Shown: one piece after another, positions 1 through 9,012 of the stretch
Numbering within the stretch: the stretch's first letter is position 1
Layout: each line of letters starts with the position of its first letter
Source: Anditalea andensis
Lineage (GTDB): Bacteria > Bacteroidota > Bacteroidia > Cytophagales > Cyclobacteriaceae
Length of the DNA: 64,000 nucleotides
Reading direction: 5' to 3'
Assembly (NCBI RefSeq): GCF_000714815.1
Contig: NZ_JMIH01000024.1
Coordinates: forward strand, 124,001-188,000
The notes under the pieces: generated by a model
Databases searched by the model: none
Told to the model about the DNA's origin: nothing
What the model saw: only the letters and a program-made list of their open reading frames with translations
Translations under genes and position numbers: made by a program

Positions 1-193
1 TGTAACTATTAATTATGGTAATTTTATCCAGTTTATAATCGATTTCCTCATTATAGCTTTTGTTATATTTTTGGCCATCAGGGCCATGAGCCGATTGCAG
101 AAAAAGGAAGAGGCTAAACCGGTTATACCTCCAGCTCCATCAAGGGAGGAAAAGTTATTGGAAGAAATCCGCGATTTGCTTAAGAATAGGTAG
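1..193 (+). CDS. mscL: MscL, large-conductance mechanosensitive channel (3' end only)
   Basis: The window opens inside this gene. The frame starts at base 2 and gives 63 residues before TAG. The visible part matches the C-terminal end of MscL: the family stretch [17 protein letters not shown] (end of the periplasmic loop and second transmembrane helix), then a charged linker with PVIPPAPS and a short amphipathic helix ending [10 protein letters not shown], the usual cytoplasmic helix that bundles the pentamer. MscL opens in the inner membrane under osmotic downshock. The first helix and start lie outside the window. The gene is convergent with the next gene. Confidence 0.88.
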   Translation, partial: VTINYGNFIQFIIDFLIIAFVIFLAIRAMSRLQKKEEAKPVIPPAPSREEKLLEEIRDLLKNR

Positions 194-310
194 GAAAAGC
201 TTTATCTATTTAGTAATGCGCTTATTTTTAGGTGTCTCCTTTGTGATTTATGATGATTTAAATTTATTTTACACCCATTTTGGAGTATGACATTTTATCA
301 TAAGTTTTCA

Positions 311-2416
311 TTATCTATTGAATTGATACCTCATCTGAAAAGTGGTCTCGGTCAACCGGTGCCCGTTTATTTCTTGGAGTCCTGAACTGATAATTTCCCT
401 ATCTGTGTAGGTGGTACGACCCATTCTCCCCCAAAATGTTAATTTCGGGGAAAGCCGATATTGTCCCAAAAGATAATACCTAACCCCCTGGCCATTATAC
501 TGTGGGATGGAAAAGGCCCAAAGTACATTGCGTTCAAAAACATATTGTCTGTTTTCATAATCTTCTGTATCAAATAAGGCAATCCTTCCACTCCATTTCC
601 ATTTATCCATATTGAGGTTTAGATCTTGGATGATTGCAAAGCCACTGGTTTGGTTTTTTTCGAATTCGAAGGTGCTGAATTGTACCCTTGACTTAATGCT
701 CCACTGCTTATCTATGGCAAAATCTAAATTGGCGAGATAATTTCGTCGTTTAGCTGGTCTCAAGTTATATCCATGTCCATTTGTGTTTTCTAGAGATGTA
801 TTGCGATCTTTGGTCTCTTCTCTCACCTGTAAGTAAAGCATCAACTGCCTACTTGGATTATAAGCCAGTCGCTGGAGCCATTCATAACCTTCAGAGGGAG
901 CATATGCTCTAAAACGCAACCAGGGAAATCTAAACTGGTCATAATATCCACTCCAGTTGACCTTTCTTAAAGGTTTAATATTCAGTCCTAGGTATAGCCC
1001 TGTTTCATTTATCGGCCTGGTACCTTCCGAAAAAGCATTGCCATATAACGAATGAAAATCCCTGTCATACTTTCTCCACAGTACAGAAAGATCCACATTG
1101 GGATTTAAACTGCTCATGAGGCCTAATACCGTCCCTGTTCCTCCGCTTTTGGAAATAGCTGATTCTCCAAAGAAAAAATAATTTTGCAGATTGTAGCTAA
1201 AGTAAGCACTTTTAATATGATTGTACTGTCCCCTAAATTCAAACTGGTTATATATTCTGGGCGACCTGATAAACGGTTGGCTGAAGCTGGTTAATAGAGC
1301 GTTCATACCAACCTGCAATTTCCTCCCTATGGATTGGTAATGTAGGTTAATGCCTAGGTTCTGTTCTCTGGCTTGGGCTTTATTGGCTATTTCGGTAGGG
1401 GTCCTATGTAGGCCGCTGAGCATAAGGGAAGAGATAAAAGCATCTTGCCTCTCTAGGGTATCCAGTATGGTTTCTATTCTTCCATCCCGCGGAGTCGAGG
1501 AGGCGAGGGCTGTAACATTTATACTTTCGAGGCTATAAGTGGCTGCTGCCCCTCTGAAAAAGCCGTATTCTAATACTGATGTATAAGGTCTAAGCCCTAT
1601 GGTACTTCTTCTTACAGTGGTAATTGTCTCAGCACCTTTACCCACCGAAAATCCAGCTCCAAATACCAAGCCCTGACCTGACTGCATCTGAAAATCCCCA
1701 ATGCTTATGGCTTTCCATTTACCTTTGTTATAGACTGTAAAGTGCGCAGAGACGAAATTAAACTTGTAACGGTGTGTTGAGGGGTCCCATATAAATTGTT
1801 CACCTGGATCTTTGTCCAGCGTAAATCCCAAGCTGAAATCTTTTACGTGTTGTATCCGGAACCGAACATATAGGTCGTTAGGATCCCCCATATACCTGCT
1901 GGTCAGTCTGCCGCTACTCAATGTATCCGGTGCCGTATATCCTTTTCTGGTTTCCCATACCCTCCGGTGTCTGATGATTAGATAAGCATCCCTTTCATGG
2001 GTGATCCTTTTCCATAATGAGCCCGTCAGATAGGATTCCCCATCTGCTATGGTCACAAATGGGATTAGCCTATAGATCGTTTGAAGATCCATCTCTGGCA
2101 CCGCCTGTAGTTCGTACACGGAAAGCATAGGTCCAAAAGTATCTCGGTGCTCAATTATACTATTAATCTGTAAAGGGGAAAGAAGGTATAACGATTGGAG
2201 CTCCTCGGCAGTAGCTCTATTTAGTGGAAGGGGGTTTAGAAATAGCTGCAAAAGATTCTCATATATATTTTCATAGTCCAGATCTTCATCATCCTGTATA
2301 GGGAAAAGCTCTTCTATCAAAGCTTCCAGATCGATATCATTCCTCCGAAAGGTCTGGGCATAGATTATACCGGCATGTAAATATATTATAAGGCCGATGA
2401 CCAGCCGCCTTTTCAT
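311..2416 (-). CDS. Helix-hairpin-helix protein with predicted outer-membrane beta-barrel
   Basis: A 701-aa exported protein. Residues 1-20 form a signal peptide ending YAQ. Residues about 60-125 hold ComEA-like helix-hairpin-helix repeats (LNRATAEELQSL, then VYELQAVPEMD), the fold that binds DNA backbone or serves as a protein-contact module. The remaining ~570 residues are rich in alternating aromatic/polar strands and end in a barrel-like strand (QMRYQFNR). This architecture is common and uncharacterised in Bacteroidota. Its start overlaps the stop of the PorV-like gene by 4 bp, so the two are co-transcribed. Role unknown: periplasmic HhH plus barrel could suit DNA handling at the surface, but that is inference. 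Confidence 0.75.
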   Translation of the reverse strand: MKRRLVIGLIIYLHAGIIYAQTFRRNDIDLEALIEELFPIQDDEDLDYENIYENLLQLFLNPLPLNRATAEELQSLYLLSPLQINSIIEHRDTFGPMLSVYELQAVPEMDLQTIYRLIPFVTIADGESYLTGSLWKRITHERDAYLIIRHRRVWETRKGYTAPDTLSSGRLTSRYMGDPNDLYVRFRIQHVKDFSLGFTLDKDPGEQFIWDPSTHRYKFNFVSAHFTVYNKGKWKAISIGDFQMQSGQGLVFGAGFSVGKGAETITTVRRSTIGLRPYTSVLEYGFFRGAAATYSLESINVTALASSTPRDGRIETILDTLERQDAFISSLMLSGLHRTPTEIANKAQAREQNLGINLHYQSIGRKLQVGMNALLTSFSQPFIRSPRIYNQFEFRGQYNHIKSAYFSYNLQNYFFFGESAISKSGGTGTVLGLMSSLNPNVDLSVLWRKYDRDFHSLYGNAFSEGTRPINETGLYLGLNIKPLRKVNWSGYYDQFRFPWLRFRAYAPSEGYEWLQRLAYNPSRQLMLYLQVREETKDRNTSLENTNGHGYNLRPAKRRNYLANLDFAIDKQWSIKSRVQFSTFEFEKNQTSGFAIIQDLNLNMDKWKWSGRIALFDTEDYENRQYVFERNVLWAFSIPQYNGQGVRYYLLGQYRLSPKLTFWGRMGRTTYTDREIISSGLQEINGHRLTETTFQMRYQFNR

Positions 2417-3237
2417 TCGTTAAATAAAAGATTGAATGAAAAATGATGTGTGAAACCTAGTCGATAATTTTGTCCCATAGCATAATCTATGTGGTAGCGC
2501 CTAGGTTTAAAACCAAGTCCAAAGAAAAGATTGTTTGGCTGGGTGTTAAATCCTGTTCTTCCCCATATTCTGTTTTTTAAATTGTACTCCAGACCGGCTT
2601 TAAATATGGGTTCGAGTAAGATTTCTTTTTCAGCTTCCATATTCAGCATCAAAAATTCAGAAGGCCGGTAAGAGAGACCTGCTTTTATGGTCATGGGCAG
2701 GTATTCTTCAGAAAGCTTGCTCAATTTGGATCTTGATAGGTTATAGATATGGGCCCCAAAGAATAGTTGAGGTGTCAGTTCTGCTATTCCTCCAAATTCT
2801 ATGATCGGTGAGCCACTTCTTCCAAAGCCCTCAATATTGGTCTGCAGATAATTTAATTTTAAGCCAAAGCTGGTAATGCCTAGTGTGTTAGAAAATCCTA
2901 TACCGATATTTTGCTGGTTAAAAAGTGTGCCCCCATAGTGGCTTACATTTAGTCCTAAATTTCCCCATCGCTGTACCAGGGCTAGTCCTGCTGCCAAGGT
3001 AGTAAGTTCATTCATATTAAGTCTATGGTCGTATCCAAATACCGCCTGAGTTTGTTCTATCCTTCCCAAGCCCCCTATATTGTTGAACATACTCCACCCA
3101 TCTGCCAAAGTCACATTAGCATTGCCCATTCCTATACTTCTTCCTCCTGTAGGATAGGCGTCCATGCCATTTTGGGCAATTGAAAAAAAACTGATAAACT
3201 CTAAAAGAATACCAAAGACAAAAACATATTTTACCAT
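2413..3237 (-). CDS. PorV/PorQ-like outer-membrane beta-barrel protein
   Basis: A 274-aa protein with an N-terminal signal peptide (about residues 1-22, ending SIAQ). It carries the PorV/PorQ (UPF0164-type) hallmark just after cleavage, GGRSIGMGNANVTLADGW followed by NNIGGL, and ends in barrel strands (HHFSFNLLFNE). PorV-like proteins are FadL-type barrels; in gliding or T9SS-positive Bacteroidota some shuttle secreted proteins to attachment complexes. Nothing here shows which substrate is served. It is the first gene of a two-gene operon with the downstream HhH/barrel gene (ATGA-type overlap). The upstream 168 bp are very AT-rich with no exact -7 box that I can see. Confidence 0.75.
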   Translation of the reverse strand: MVKYVFVFGILLEFISFFSIAQNGMDAYPTGGRSIGMGNANVTLADGWSMFNNIGGLGRIEQTQAVFGYDHRLNMNELTTLAAGLALVQRWGNLGLNVSHYGGTLFNQQNIGIGFSNTLGITSFGLKLNYLQTNIEGFGRSGSPIIEFGGIAELTPQLFFGAHIYNLSRSKLSKLSEEYLPMTIKAGLSYRPSEFLMLNMEAEKEILLEPIFKAGLEYNLKNRIWGRTGFNTQPNNLFFGLGFKPRRYHIDYAMGQNYRLGFTHHFSFNLLFNE

Positions 3238-3405
3238 ATGTAAAAAGTAGTTTAAATAAAAAATATTGAATTTGAATTTAATAAAAAAAATAAAATACTA
3301 CTAATGAATTAAGCGTATTTTTTTTAGGGTGTCCAAAAAATGATCCTATTAATAGTCGGAGCTTAAAAACTCATATGTTCTTCACCGGGTAGCATTGTAT
3401 CGCCT

Positions 3406-4857
3406 CTACAGTGGGGCGGTGAAGTTGATAAAGAAATTACCCAGGCCCTGATCGTTAATGGAGTATTCAAAGCGGAATACATTATCATAAAAAGTAACCA
3501 AATCAAGACCAACTCCATATCCGAATAAATATTTATTGGTAAGACGGGAGTTTTCAGGAATAAAATTTCTATCTCTTACATGGCCATGGTCAAAATTACC
3601 GCTTATATACATTCGTATTGGGAAATAAGATATAGCATCAATTGGTGAATAGCGAGAGAGGTCCAGATTAGCATTTAATAGTTCATATCTAATGCTATTT
3701 TTGTGGACCACAGTCTGCTGTCCTTCTATTACATTAAGTTCATATCCTCTGATAAAGTTCGGATTATAACCGACACCCCTTACCAATATATAAGGTTGGC
3801 GCGGGCTGAGGTAGCTAGATCCTGAAAATCCGGTTACATAGTGAAATTTATTGTTTAGCCTTAGATATTTATTGACCATTAGCGCAAACTCGGTTTCATT
3901 AACATCATCATTGGTAAACAAACCATATCGGTTAATTCCCAATGCTAAAACTTGTCCTTCAGTAGCATAAGCTATATTATCCCTTTTATCATGCCTATAG
4001 CTATATCCTGCCATAAAATAATGTAGCTGGACATCGTCATCTAAGAAATAGTTCGGATTGGCCTGCAATACATCCGGATGAATATCTGTCCGATTAAACC
4101 CCAAGCTTACATTATGAAAATTATAATAACTTCCTCTAAAGGTGTATTGAAGTGTAGCACTTAAGTTTCTCCGAAGTATATCTTCCTGCTCATTGGTAAA
4201 AAACACCTGCCTATTGTCTATAGACCTTATGGGTATGGTCCTGTTGGAGAAGTAAGTTACCTGAGCTGCTATGCCATGCTGTTGCTTAACATCTATATAC
4301 GGCTTAGAATAAGTGACTTCAAAAGCCTGTGTAAAACCAAACTGTGCCAGGACCTTAAGCTTTTCATTTCTTCCTCCTACATTGTTATGGTTTAGTTTTA
4401 CCCCATAATTTACCCTTGAAAGGTCCCTATTCTGATTGACCCACCATTCTGAAAAGTTTCTGTCTGCCAGCTGGAATATAATCCCAGGCATTACATACCA
4501 TCTTTCCTTTACGGATATGAGGATTTCTACCTGATCATCTTCCGTAAAAAGCGGGGTGACTTCTACACTGGTAAAAAGCTGCAGGTTATAAATCTTTTTT
4601 TTGTCCTCCTCCAAAAATGAAATAAATTCTTCCCAGTCATATGTAGTTTTAGCTGTCAGATTCAGTTCTCTCTGAATGATATTTTTACGAGTCTTTTCAT
4701 TACCTATGATAAAGATATTATTGATGGTTATTTTATCTGGGGCGTTAAAGTCTTCACTTAAATATTTATCAGTCCTTGTATCCTGTCCTAAAGCAGGATG
4801 GATCAATAGCAGCAGGCACAAAAGCAAAGGTATTATATATGATGAATCTATTTTCAA
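3406..4857 (-). CDS. Small Omp85/BamA-like outer-membrane protein with one POTRA domain
   Basis: A 483-aa protein. A signal peptide (residues 1-24) precedes one POTRA-like domain (about 43-118, [20 protein letters not shown]) and a C-terminal 16-strand-type barrel (about 125-483). The Omp85 loop-6 signature appears as IRGYE near residue 369. Full BamA has five POTRAs, so this is a short paralogue resembling TamA or two-partner-type Omp85 proteins. The frame opens TAA-TAC-GGT-TTG-AAA, with no ATG before or inside the signal peptide, so a TTG start is forced. Function is probably insertion or translocation of envelope proteins; the specific client is unknown. It is divergent from yidD. Confidence 0.78.
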   Translation of the reverse strand: MKIDSSYIIPLLLCLLLLIHPALGQDTRTDKYLSEDFNAPDKITINNIFIIGNEKTRKNIIQRELNLTAKTTYDWEEFISFLEEDKKKIYNLQLFTSVEVTPLFTEDDQVEILISVKERWYVMPGIIFQLADRNFSEWWVNQNRDLSRVNYGVKLNHNNVGGRNEKLKVLAQFGFTQAFEVTYSKPYIDVKQQHGIAAQVTYFSNRTIPIRSIDNRQVFFTNEQEDILRRNLSATLQYTFRGSYYNFHNVSLGFNRTDIHPDVLQANPNYFLDDDVQLHYFMAGYSYRHDKRDNIAYATEGQVLALGINRYGLFTNDDVNETEFALMVNKYLRLNNKFHYVTGFSGSSYLSPRQPYILVRGVGYNPNFIRGYELNVIEGQQTVVHKNSIRYELLNANLDLSRYSPIDAISYFPIRMYISGNFDHGHVRDRNFIPENSRLTNKYLFGYGVGLDLVTFYDNVFRFEYSINDQGLGNFFINFTAPL

Positions 4858-4895
4858 ACCGTATTACAGAGATTATTATTATTTGGGACTATATT

Positions 4896-4903
4896 TACGT
4901 TTG
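4896..4903 (+). promoter_or_regulatory. Candidate -7 box upstream of yidD
   Basis: TACGTTTG is an exact match to the Bacteroidota TAnnTTTG -7 element, about 100 bp before the proposed yidD start. No convincing TTTG -33 element sits at the usual spacing. Confidence 0.3.
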
Positions 4904-5005
4904 CCACAAGCATGGCATTCCAAGCTAAAGTTAATCAATACCCCCGGATTAAGAGGTGGTACAGATCAAGTAAATTTTATCCACAGTAAATTATATATAA
5001 TTGAT

Positions 5006-5227
5006 TTGAAAACTATTATCAGAAAAGTATTCATCTTTCCCATTTTGTGTTACCAATATCTCATTTCTCCCCTGCTGCCGGCCATGTGTCGGTATACACC
5101 TACCTGCAGTCAATATGCAAAAGAAGCTATACTTAAGCACGGTGTCATCAAAGGCGGATGGTTAGCTTTTAAACGGATAATCAGTTGTAACCCCTTTGGT
5201 GGGCACGGCCATGATCCCGTACCTTAA
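5006..5227 (+). CDS. yidD: YidD, membrane protein insertion efficiency factor
   Basis: A 73-aa protein from a TTG start at 5006. The family core is complete: [10 protein letters not shown], then [15 protein letters not shown], then [19 protein letters not shown]. The usual YidD length is about 70-85 aa, which fits TTG at 5006. The same frame stays open upstream, and the nearest ATGs lie at 4676, 4706 and 4724, inside the opposite-strand Omp85 gene; these would add ~95-110 residues with no family similarity. YidD is a small inner-membrane-associated protein that assists YidC/Sec insertion. Its stop codon overlaps that of convergent lgt, placing two envelope-biogenesis genes tail to tail. Confidence 0.82.
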   Translation: MKTIIRKVFIFPILCYQYLISPLLPAMCRYTPTCSQYAKEAILKHGVIKGGWLAFKRIISCNPFGGHGHDPVP

Positions 5228-6330
5228 TTGATTTTCTGTCTGTTTTTGCTCAAGGCAAATATGATCAGTGCCAATCCACCCACTACAGCAGGTATGCTCA
5301 GAAGCTGACCCATATTTATCACTAAATCTTCTTCAAAATCTACCTGGGACTCTTTGAGAAATTCCCATATAAATCTCATCCCAAATACAGAGACCAGGAA
5401 TATACCTAGATAAAGCCCCTCAGGAATCTTTTCTTTATATTTTACCCATCCTATAAATAATCCTATAAATATCAGAAAATAAGACACTGACTCATAAATC
5501 TGGGTAGGGTGCCTTACGATACCATATGTTTCTATAGTAGCTATATAATAACTTCCTTTATCTTGAAGCTGATAATTTAACGGGGATTCCGGGTTTTCGG
5601 CAAGATATTTCTGAGAACTTCTGAATCGGGTCAGAACATATTTCACATCAGTTTCCAAGGCCTGTCTGAGCGCATTTTCTTCATATCCTCCTTTGGATAT
5701 ACTGATATCGAAATTTATGGGGACTATTCCTGATCCCTTTTGGTCCTGTGACCGGTTTTCGGGCTTATAGGAAATAACGTCTGTGATCGGTATCTTTAAC
5801 GTACTCAGTGATTCTTCAGTATCCCTAGCAAAGACAAATCCACTGTCGGTTCCGGTTGGCTTTCCCCCTATTTCAGAGTTCATAAGATTTCCCATGCGGA
5901 TTAGACCTCCCGTAAGGGCTACTACTATTACTATCCTATCCACCACCCAGAGGTAGTTCTGTGCAGGTACTCCTCTTACATATAGCCACAAAGCAATCAA
6001 AATGGCTATAGCAGCTCCATGACTGGCCAGACCCCCTTCCCATACTCTCAAAATACTTAAAGGGTCACTCAAGTACTTTTCAGGTTCATAAAACAAGACA
6101 TGACCTAACCTGGCTCCCACTATAGTGGCTACCACCATAAAAATGGTCAATCTGTCCACCAATGTCTCTGGATGCCCCTCTGCCCTAAAGATATAGACCA
6201 TAATCTGCTGGGAAATAATAAAGCCTAAGGCAAAAAACAAACTGTACCATCTTAAACTGATCGTATCAAAAAGGGTAAATATTATAGGATCCGGACTCCA
6301 GACCGTATACAATAATGGGATCTCAAACAT
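5224..6330 (-). CDS. lgt: Lgt, prolipoprotein diacylglyceryl transferase
   Basis: This 368-aa inner-membrane enzyme moves diacylglyceryl from phosphatidylglycerol to the lipobox cysteine of prolipoproteins. Family signatures visible: [11 protein letters not shown] (TM1), GGLASHGA with the catalytic-site His at residue 104, [14 protein letters not shown] with the key Arg at 145, and RHPTQIYES near 273-281. It is longer than the ~290-aa E. coli protein because of a ~100-residue soluble insertion (about 170-270) between the Lgt signature and RHPTQIYE. At least seven hydrophobic segments are present. Many lipoproteins in this window are its likely substrates. It lies 34 bp downstream of nadE on the same strand. 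Confidence 0.95.
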   Translation of the reverse strand: MFEIPLLYTVWSPDPIIFTLFDTISLRWYSLFFALGFIISQQIMVYIFRAEGHPETLVDRLTIFMVVATIVGARLGHVLFYEPEKYLSDPLSILRVWEGGLASHGAAIAILIALWLYVRGVPAQNYLWVVDRIVIVVALTGGLIRMGNLMNSEIGGKPTGTDSGFVFARDTEESLSTLKIPITDVISYKPENRSQDQKGSGIVPINFDISISKGGYEENALRQALETDVKYVLTRFRSSQKYLAENPESPLNYQLQDKGSYYIATIETYGIVRHPTQIYESVSYFLIFIGLFIGWVKYKEKIPEGLYLGIFLVSVFGMRFIWEFLKESQVDFEEDLVINMGQLLSIPAVVGGLALIIFALSKNRQKIN

Positions 6331-6364
6331 TCCTTATATCAAAATTTTTACTAAGTTATATTTA

Positions 6365-8218
6365 TTATTCGTCTAATGACGCCAATTCTTCTAATTCTTC
6401 TATAAACCCACCGGATAGAATAGGGAACCTATACCAGGTCTTCGGGTCAACATTAAATTCATCAAGATGAAAAGAAGGTGCTAATCTTTCTCTTTTCCAC
6501 TGGTTTCTCGACCAAAGTTTAAAAAATTTGGTGATGTATTTCTTTAGAAGAGAAGGGGCAATATCTATTTCTTCTTTTAAAATTAAATATATATCCATAG
6601 GAGAACGCTTGTCCCGGATCGCATTCTGTTCAATTTTAAGCAGGATAGGATAAGGCATCAGATCGTCTTCGTCCGTCTGTTTGTTGTCCTGAGGTCTCAA
6701 TTCTGCTGTGGGCTGCAGTGCATTTACGTATTGCAGACCCTGATATCCTAATGAAGTCTCCGCCCATTTTAGCCATTTAATGATAAAAGTCTTATCTACG
6801 GCTGCTATAGGTGAGATGCTTCCGCTGGTATCCCCATCCATGGTAGCATATCCCACATCTCCCTCACTTCTGTTTGATGTAGTCAGAAGGAGTGCGTTAT
6901 TTATATTGGCCAGCATCCAGATAATGGGTGATCTGGACCTTGCCTGGATGTTCTGCAGGGTGATGTCATCTTTTTGCCATGTAAGGCTTCTCCCGATGGC
7001 TTTTTCTATTTTTGCCGTATACGAATTTACTTCTTCATCTATCTCCCACTCATAAAATACAGCTCCTATACTTTCCGCTAACTTTTTGGCACTTTCTAAT
7101 GTGTCTTTGGATGAATTCTTTGTCCCTTGATAGGCGGTGGTCAATAATTGATGGACGATCTGTTTCTCAGGTTCACCTGGTACTAATGCTATATCGAGGT
7201 GTAACTTTTGAAGAAATAGATCCGATCCAAGCTCCAAAATGCCTCTTCTTACCATTTCAGCTACCATGATGGCGATGGAGGAGGAGTCTGCACCTCCGCT
7301 TAGTGAAAGGACAAAGCCTTTACTCCTGCTTTTTCTTAGGTAATCAAACAGGGCCAAACTCACTGCTTGGCTGAATTCTTCTTCTTTCTTATATTTCTGA
7401 GGATTGCCTATAGATGCTGTTATTTCTTGTTCCGTGGAAAAAGTAAGGATTTGATAGGCCTTAAAGCTTAATAATTGGTTCTTTTCAAGCAGCCTTCCAT
7501 CCTTGGCTACCATAATTTCCCCATCAAAAATCATCCTGCCACTTTCATTTCCCAATAAATTGACATAAAAATATATGGCATTGAGTTCTTTAGAACTCTC
7601 CTTGATAAGGGTTTCTCTTAATCTGCTTTTTCCCATAGCATAATGGCTTGCGCTGGGATTAAAGATGAAATCTACATTTCTATCTTTGAGCCTATATCCC
7701 GGTCTGGCAGCCCCTCTCCATGCATCTTCACAAATTTCAAAGCCATATTTATATTCACCATTATTAAAGATGATGTCACCCATAGGTACATTCTCACCAA
7801 AAAAGTCAAATGATATAATTTCTCCTGCTGACCAAGGAGTAAACCAGCGAAATTCATAATGTACACCATCTATGGCCATGCACTGCTTGGCCACCAGCCC
7901 TTTTAATTTGCCGTTTTCTAATACCGCTATACAGTTGTACACCAATTCTTGAACCCTCACAGGTGTTCCCACGCATATGGTCATATCCTGGCTGTAAGGC
8001 AAAAGTTTTTGGATTTGCTTTAAAGCTTTCTGTGGATACCAATAACTTAAAAATAAATCTTCGCTTCCATAACCTGTAATGGCCAATTCTGGAAAACATA
8101 GGATATCCACCCTTAATAATCTTGCTTCTGATATCGCGTCTATGATATTATTAAAATTCCCTTTCCAGTCCAAGGGAGTCTGATTCACAGTGACCCCACC
8201 GATTTTTATGTTTGCCAT
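6365..8218 (-). CDS. nadE: NadE, glutamine-dependent NAD+ synthetase
   Basis: A two-domain enzyme of 617 aa that amidates nicotinic acid adenine dinucleotide to NAD+, the last step of NAD synthesis. The N-terminal nitrilase-type glutaminase domain shows the triad region: Glu44 in FPELAITGYG, a Lys near 111, and Cys163 in FEICEDAW. The C-terminal ATP pyrophosphatase domain carries the P-loop SGGADSSS at about 307-314 and later TSNRSEGDVGYATMDGD. The gene sits 51 bp after rnc on the same strand and may be read with the acpP-fabF-rnc set. Start ATG at 8218 gives an N-terminus (KIGGVTVNQTPLDW) that fits the family. Confidence 0.95.
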   Translation of the reverse strand: MANIKIGGVTVNQTPLDWKGNFNNIIDAISEARLLRVDILCFPELAITGYGSEDLFLSYWYPQKALKQIQKLLPYSQDMTICVGTPVRVQELVYNCIAVLENGKLKGLVAKQCMAIDGVHYEFRWFTPWSAGEIISFDFFGENVPMGDIIFNNGEYKYGFEICEDAWRGAARPGYRLKDRNVDFIFNPSASHYAMGKSRLRETLIKESSKELNAIYFYVNLLGNESGRMIFDGEIMVAKDGRLLEKNQLLSFKAYQILTFSTEQEITASIGNPQKYKKEEEFSQAVSLALFDYLRKSRSKGFVLSLSGGADSSSIAIMVAEMVRRGILELGSDLFLQKLHLDIALVPGEPEKQIVHQLLTTAYQGTKNSSKDTLESAKKLAESIGAVFYEWEIDEEVNSYTAKIEKAIGRSLTWQKDDITLQNIQARSRSPIIWMLANINNALLLTTSNRSEGDVGYATMDGDTSGSISPIAAVDKTFIIKWLKWAETSLGYQGLQYVNALQPTAELRPQDNKQTDEDDLMPYPILLKIEQNAIRDKRSPMDIYLILKEEIDIAPSLLKKYITKFFKLWSRNQWKRERLAPSFHLDEFNVDPKTWYRFPILSGGFIEELEELASLDE

Positions 8219-8269
8219 ATAAAAGAAATTTATTTGCTTAAAATGCCAATATATATGTCACAAGCGATA

Positions 8270-9010
8270 TTAGAGGGGAATGTTTAACTTTTCGCATGCA
8301 GCTTTGGCAGCTTCCTGTTCCGCTTTTTTTTTGGTGGCCCCTTTACCTTCCACAGCGTCGACGCCATCTATGGTTAAATTTACTACAAACTCTTTAAATC
8401 TCTTATTGCCATTGACTGTAGACAAAGAAAACTCGATTTGGTGGTTATATTTTTGGGCCCATTCTATGATCTTGCTTTTAAAATTGATGGTGGTCTTTAT
8501 AATATTGTCCAGATCGAAATGAGTGAGTATGCGTGTGAGAATAAAATGTTTGGTAAAATAATACCCTCTATCCAGGTATACTGCACCCACTAAGGCTTCA
8601 AAGGTATCCCCGTAAATAGATTTATGTAGATAAAGGCCCTTTTGTGATAGTTCAGACTCTACTATTTTTTCTAGCCCTATCTTGAGCCCTATTTGGTTCA
8701 GTGATTCTCTGTTTACGATTCGGGATCGGGTTTCAGTAAGAAAACCTTCATCTCTGTAAGGGAATTTAAGGAAAAGGTGTTCGGCTATGATCGTGCCCAG
8801 GACGGCATCACCGAGATATTCTAATCTTTCATTTGATATTTTTATGCCATTTCCTATTTCTTCTGCCGCAGAAGCATGTTTAATGGCGAGCTTATAGAGT
8901 GCTAAATTCAAAGGCTTGCGGCCTACTATCATTTTGATAGCAGCAGCAAGCCTTCTTTCTTTAGTATTATAAATAAGCTCTTGTAACCGGAGTAGCCTTA
9001 TTATTTTCAA
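8270..9010 (-). CDS. rnc: RNase III
   Basis: A 246-aa double-strand-specific endoribonuclease that processes rRNA precursors and structured RNAs. The nuclease signature ERLEYLGDAVLG (residues 61-72) carries Glu64 and Asp68; a second acidic pair lies in YGDTFEALVGAVYLDRG. A C-terminal double-stranded-RNA-binding domain spans about 165-242 and ends GATKKKAEQEAAKAACEKL. The N-terminus is ~20 residues longer than in E. coli. The start is 2 bp after the fabF stop, giving the widespread acpP-fabF-rnc order of Bacteroidota and other phyla. Confidence 0.95.
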   Translation of the reverse strand: MKIIRLLRLQELIYNTKERRLAAAIKMIVGRKPLNLALYKLAIKHASAAEEIGNGIKISNERLEYLGDAVLGTIIAEHLFLKFPYRDEGFLTETRSRIVNRESLNQIGLKIGLEKIVESELSQKGLYLHKSIYGDTFEALVGAVYLDRGYYFTKHFILTRILTHFDLDNIIKTTINFKSKIIEWAQKYNHQIEFSLSTVNGNKRFKEFVVNLTIDGVDAVEGKGATKKKAEQEAAKAACEKLNIPL

Positions 9011-9012
9011 TG

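Noticed and set aside
4676-5005. Upstream extension of yidD from ATG at 4676
   Set aside because: It would overlap the Omp85-like gene and add ~110 residues with no YidD similarity. TTG at 5006 gives the family length.
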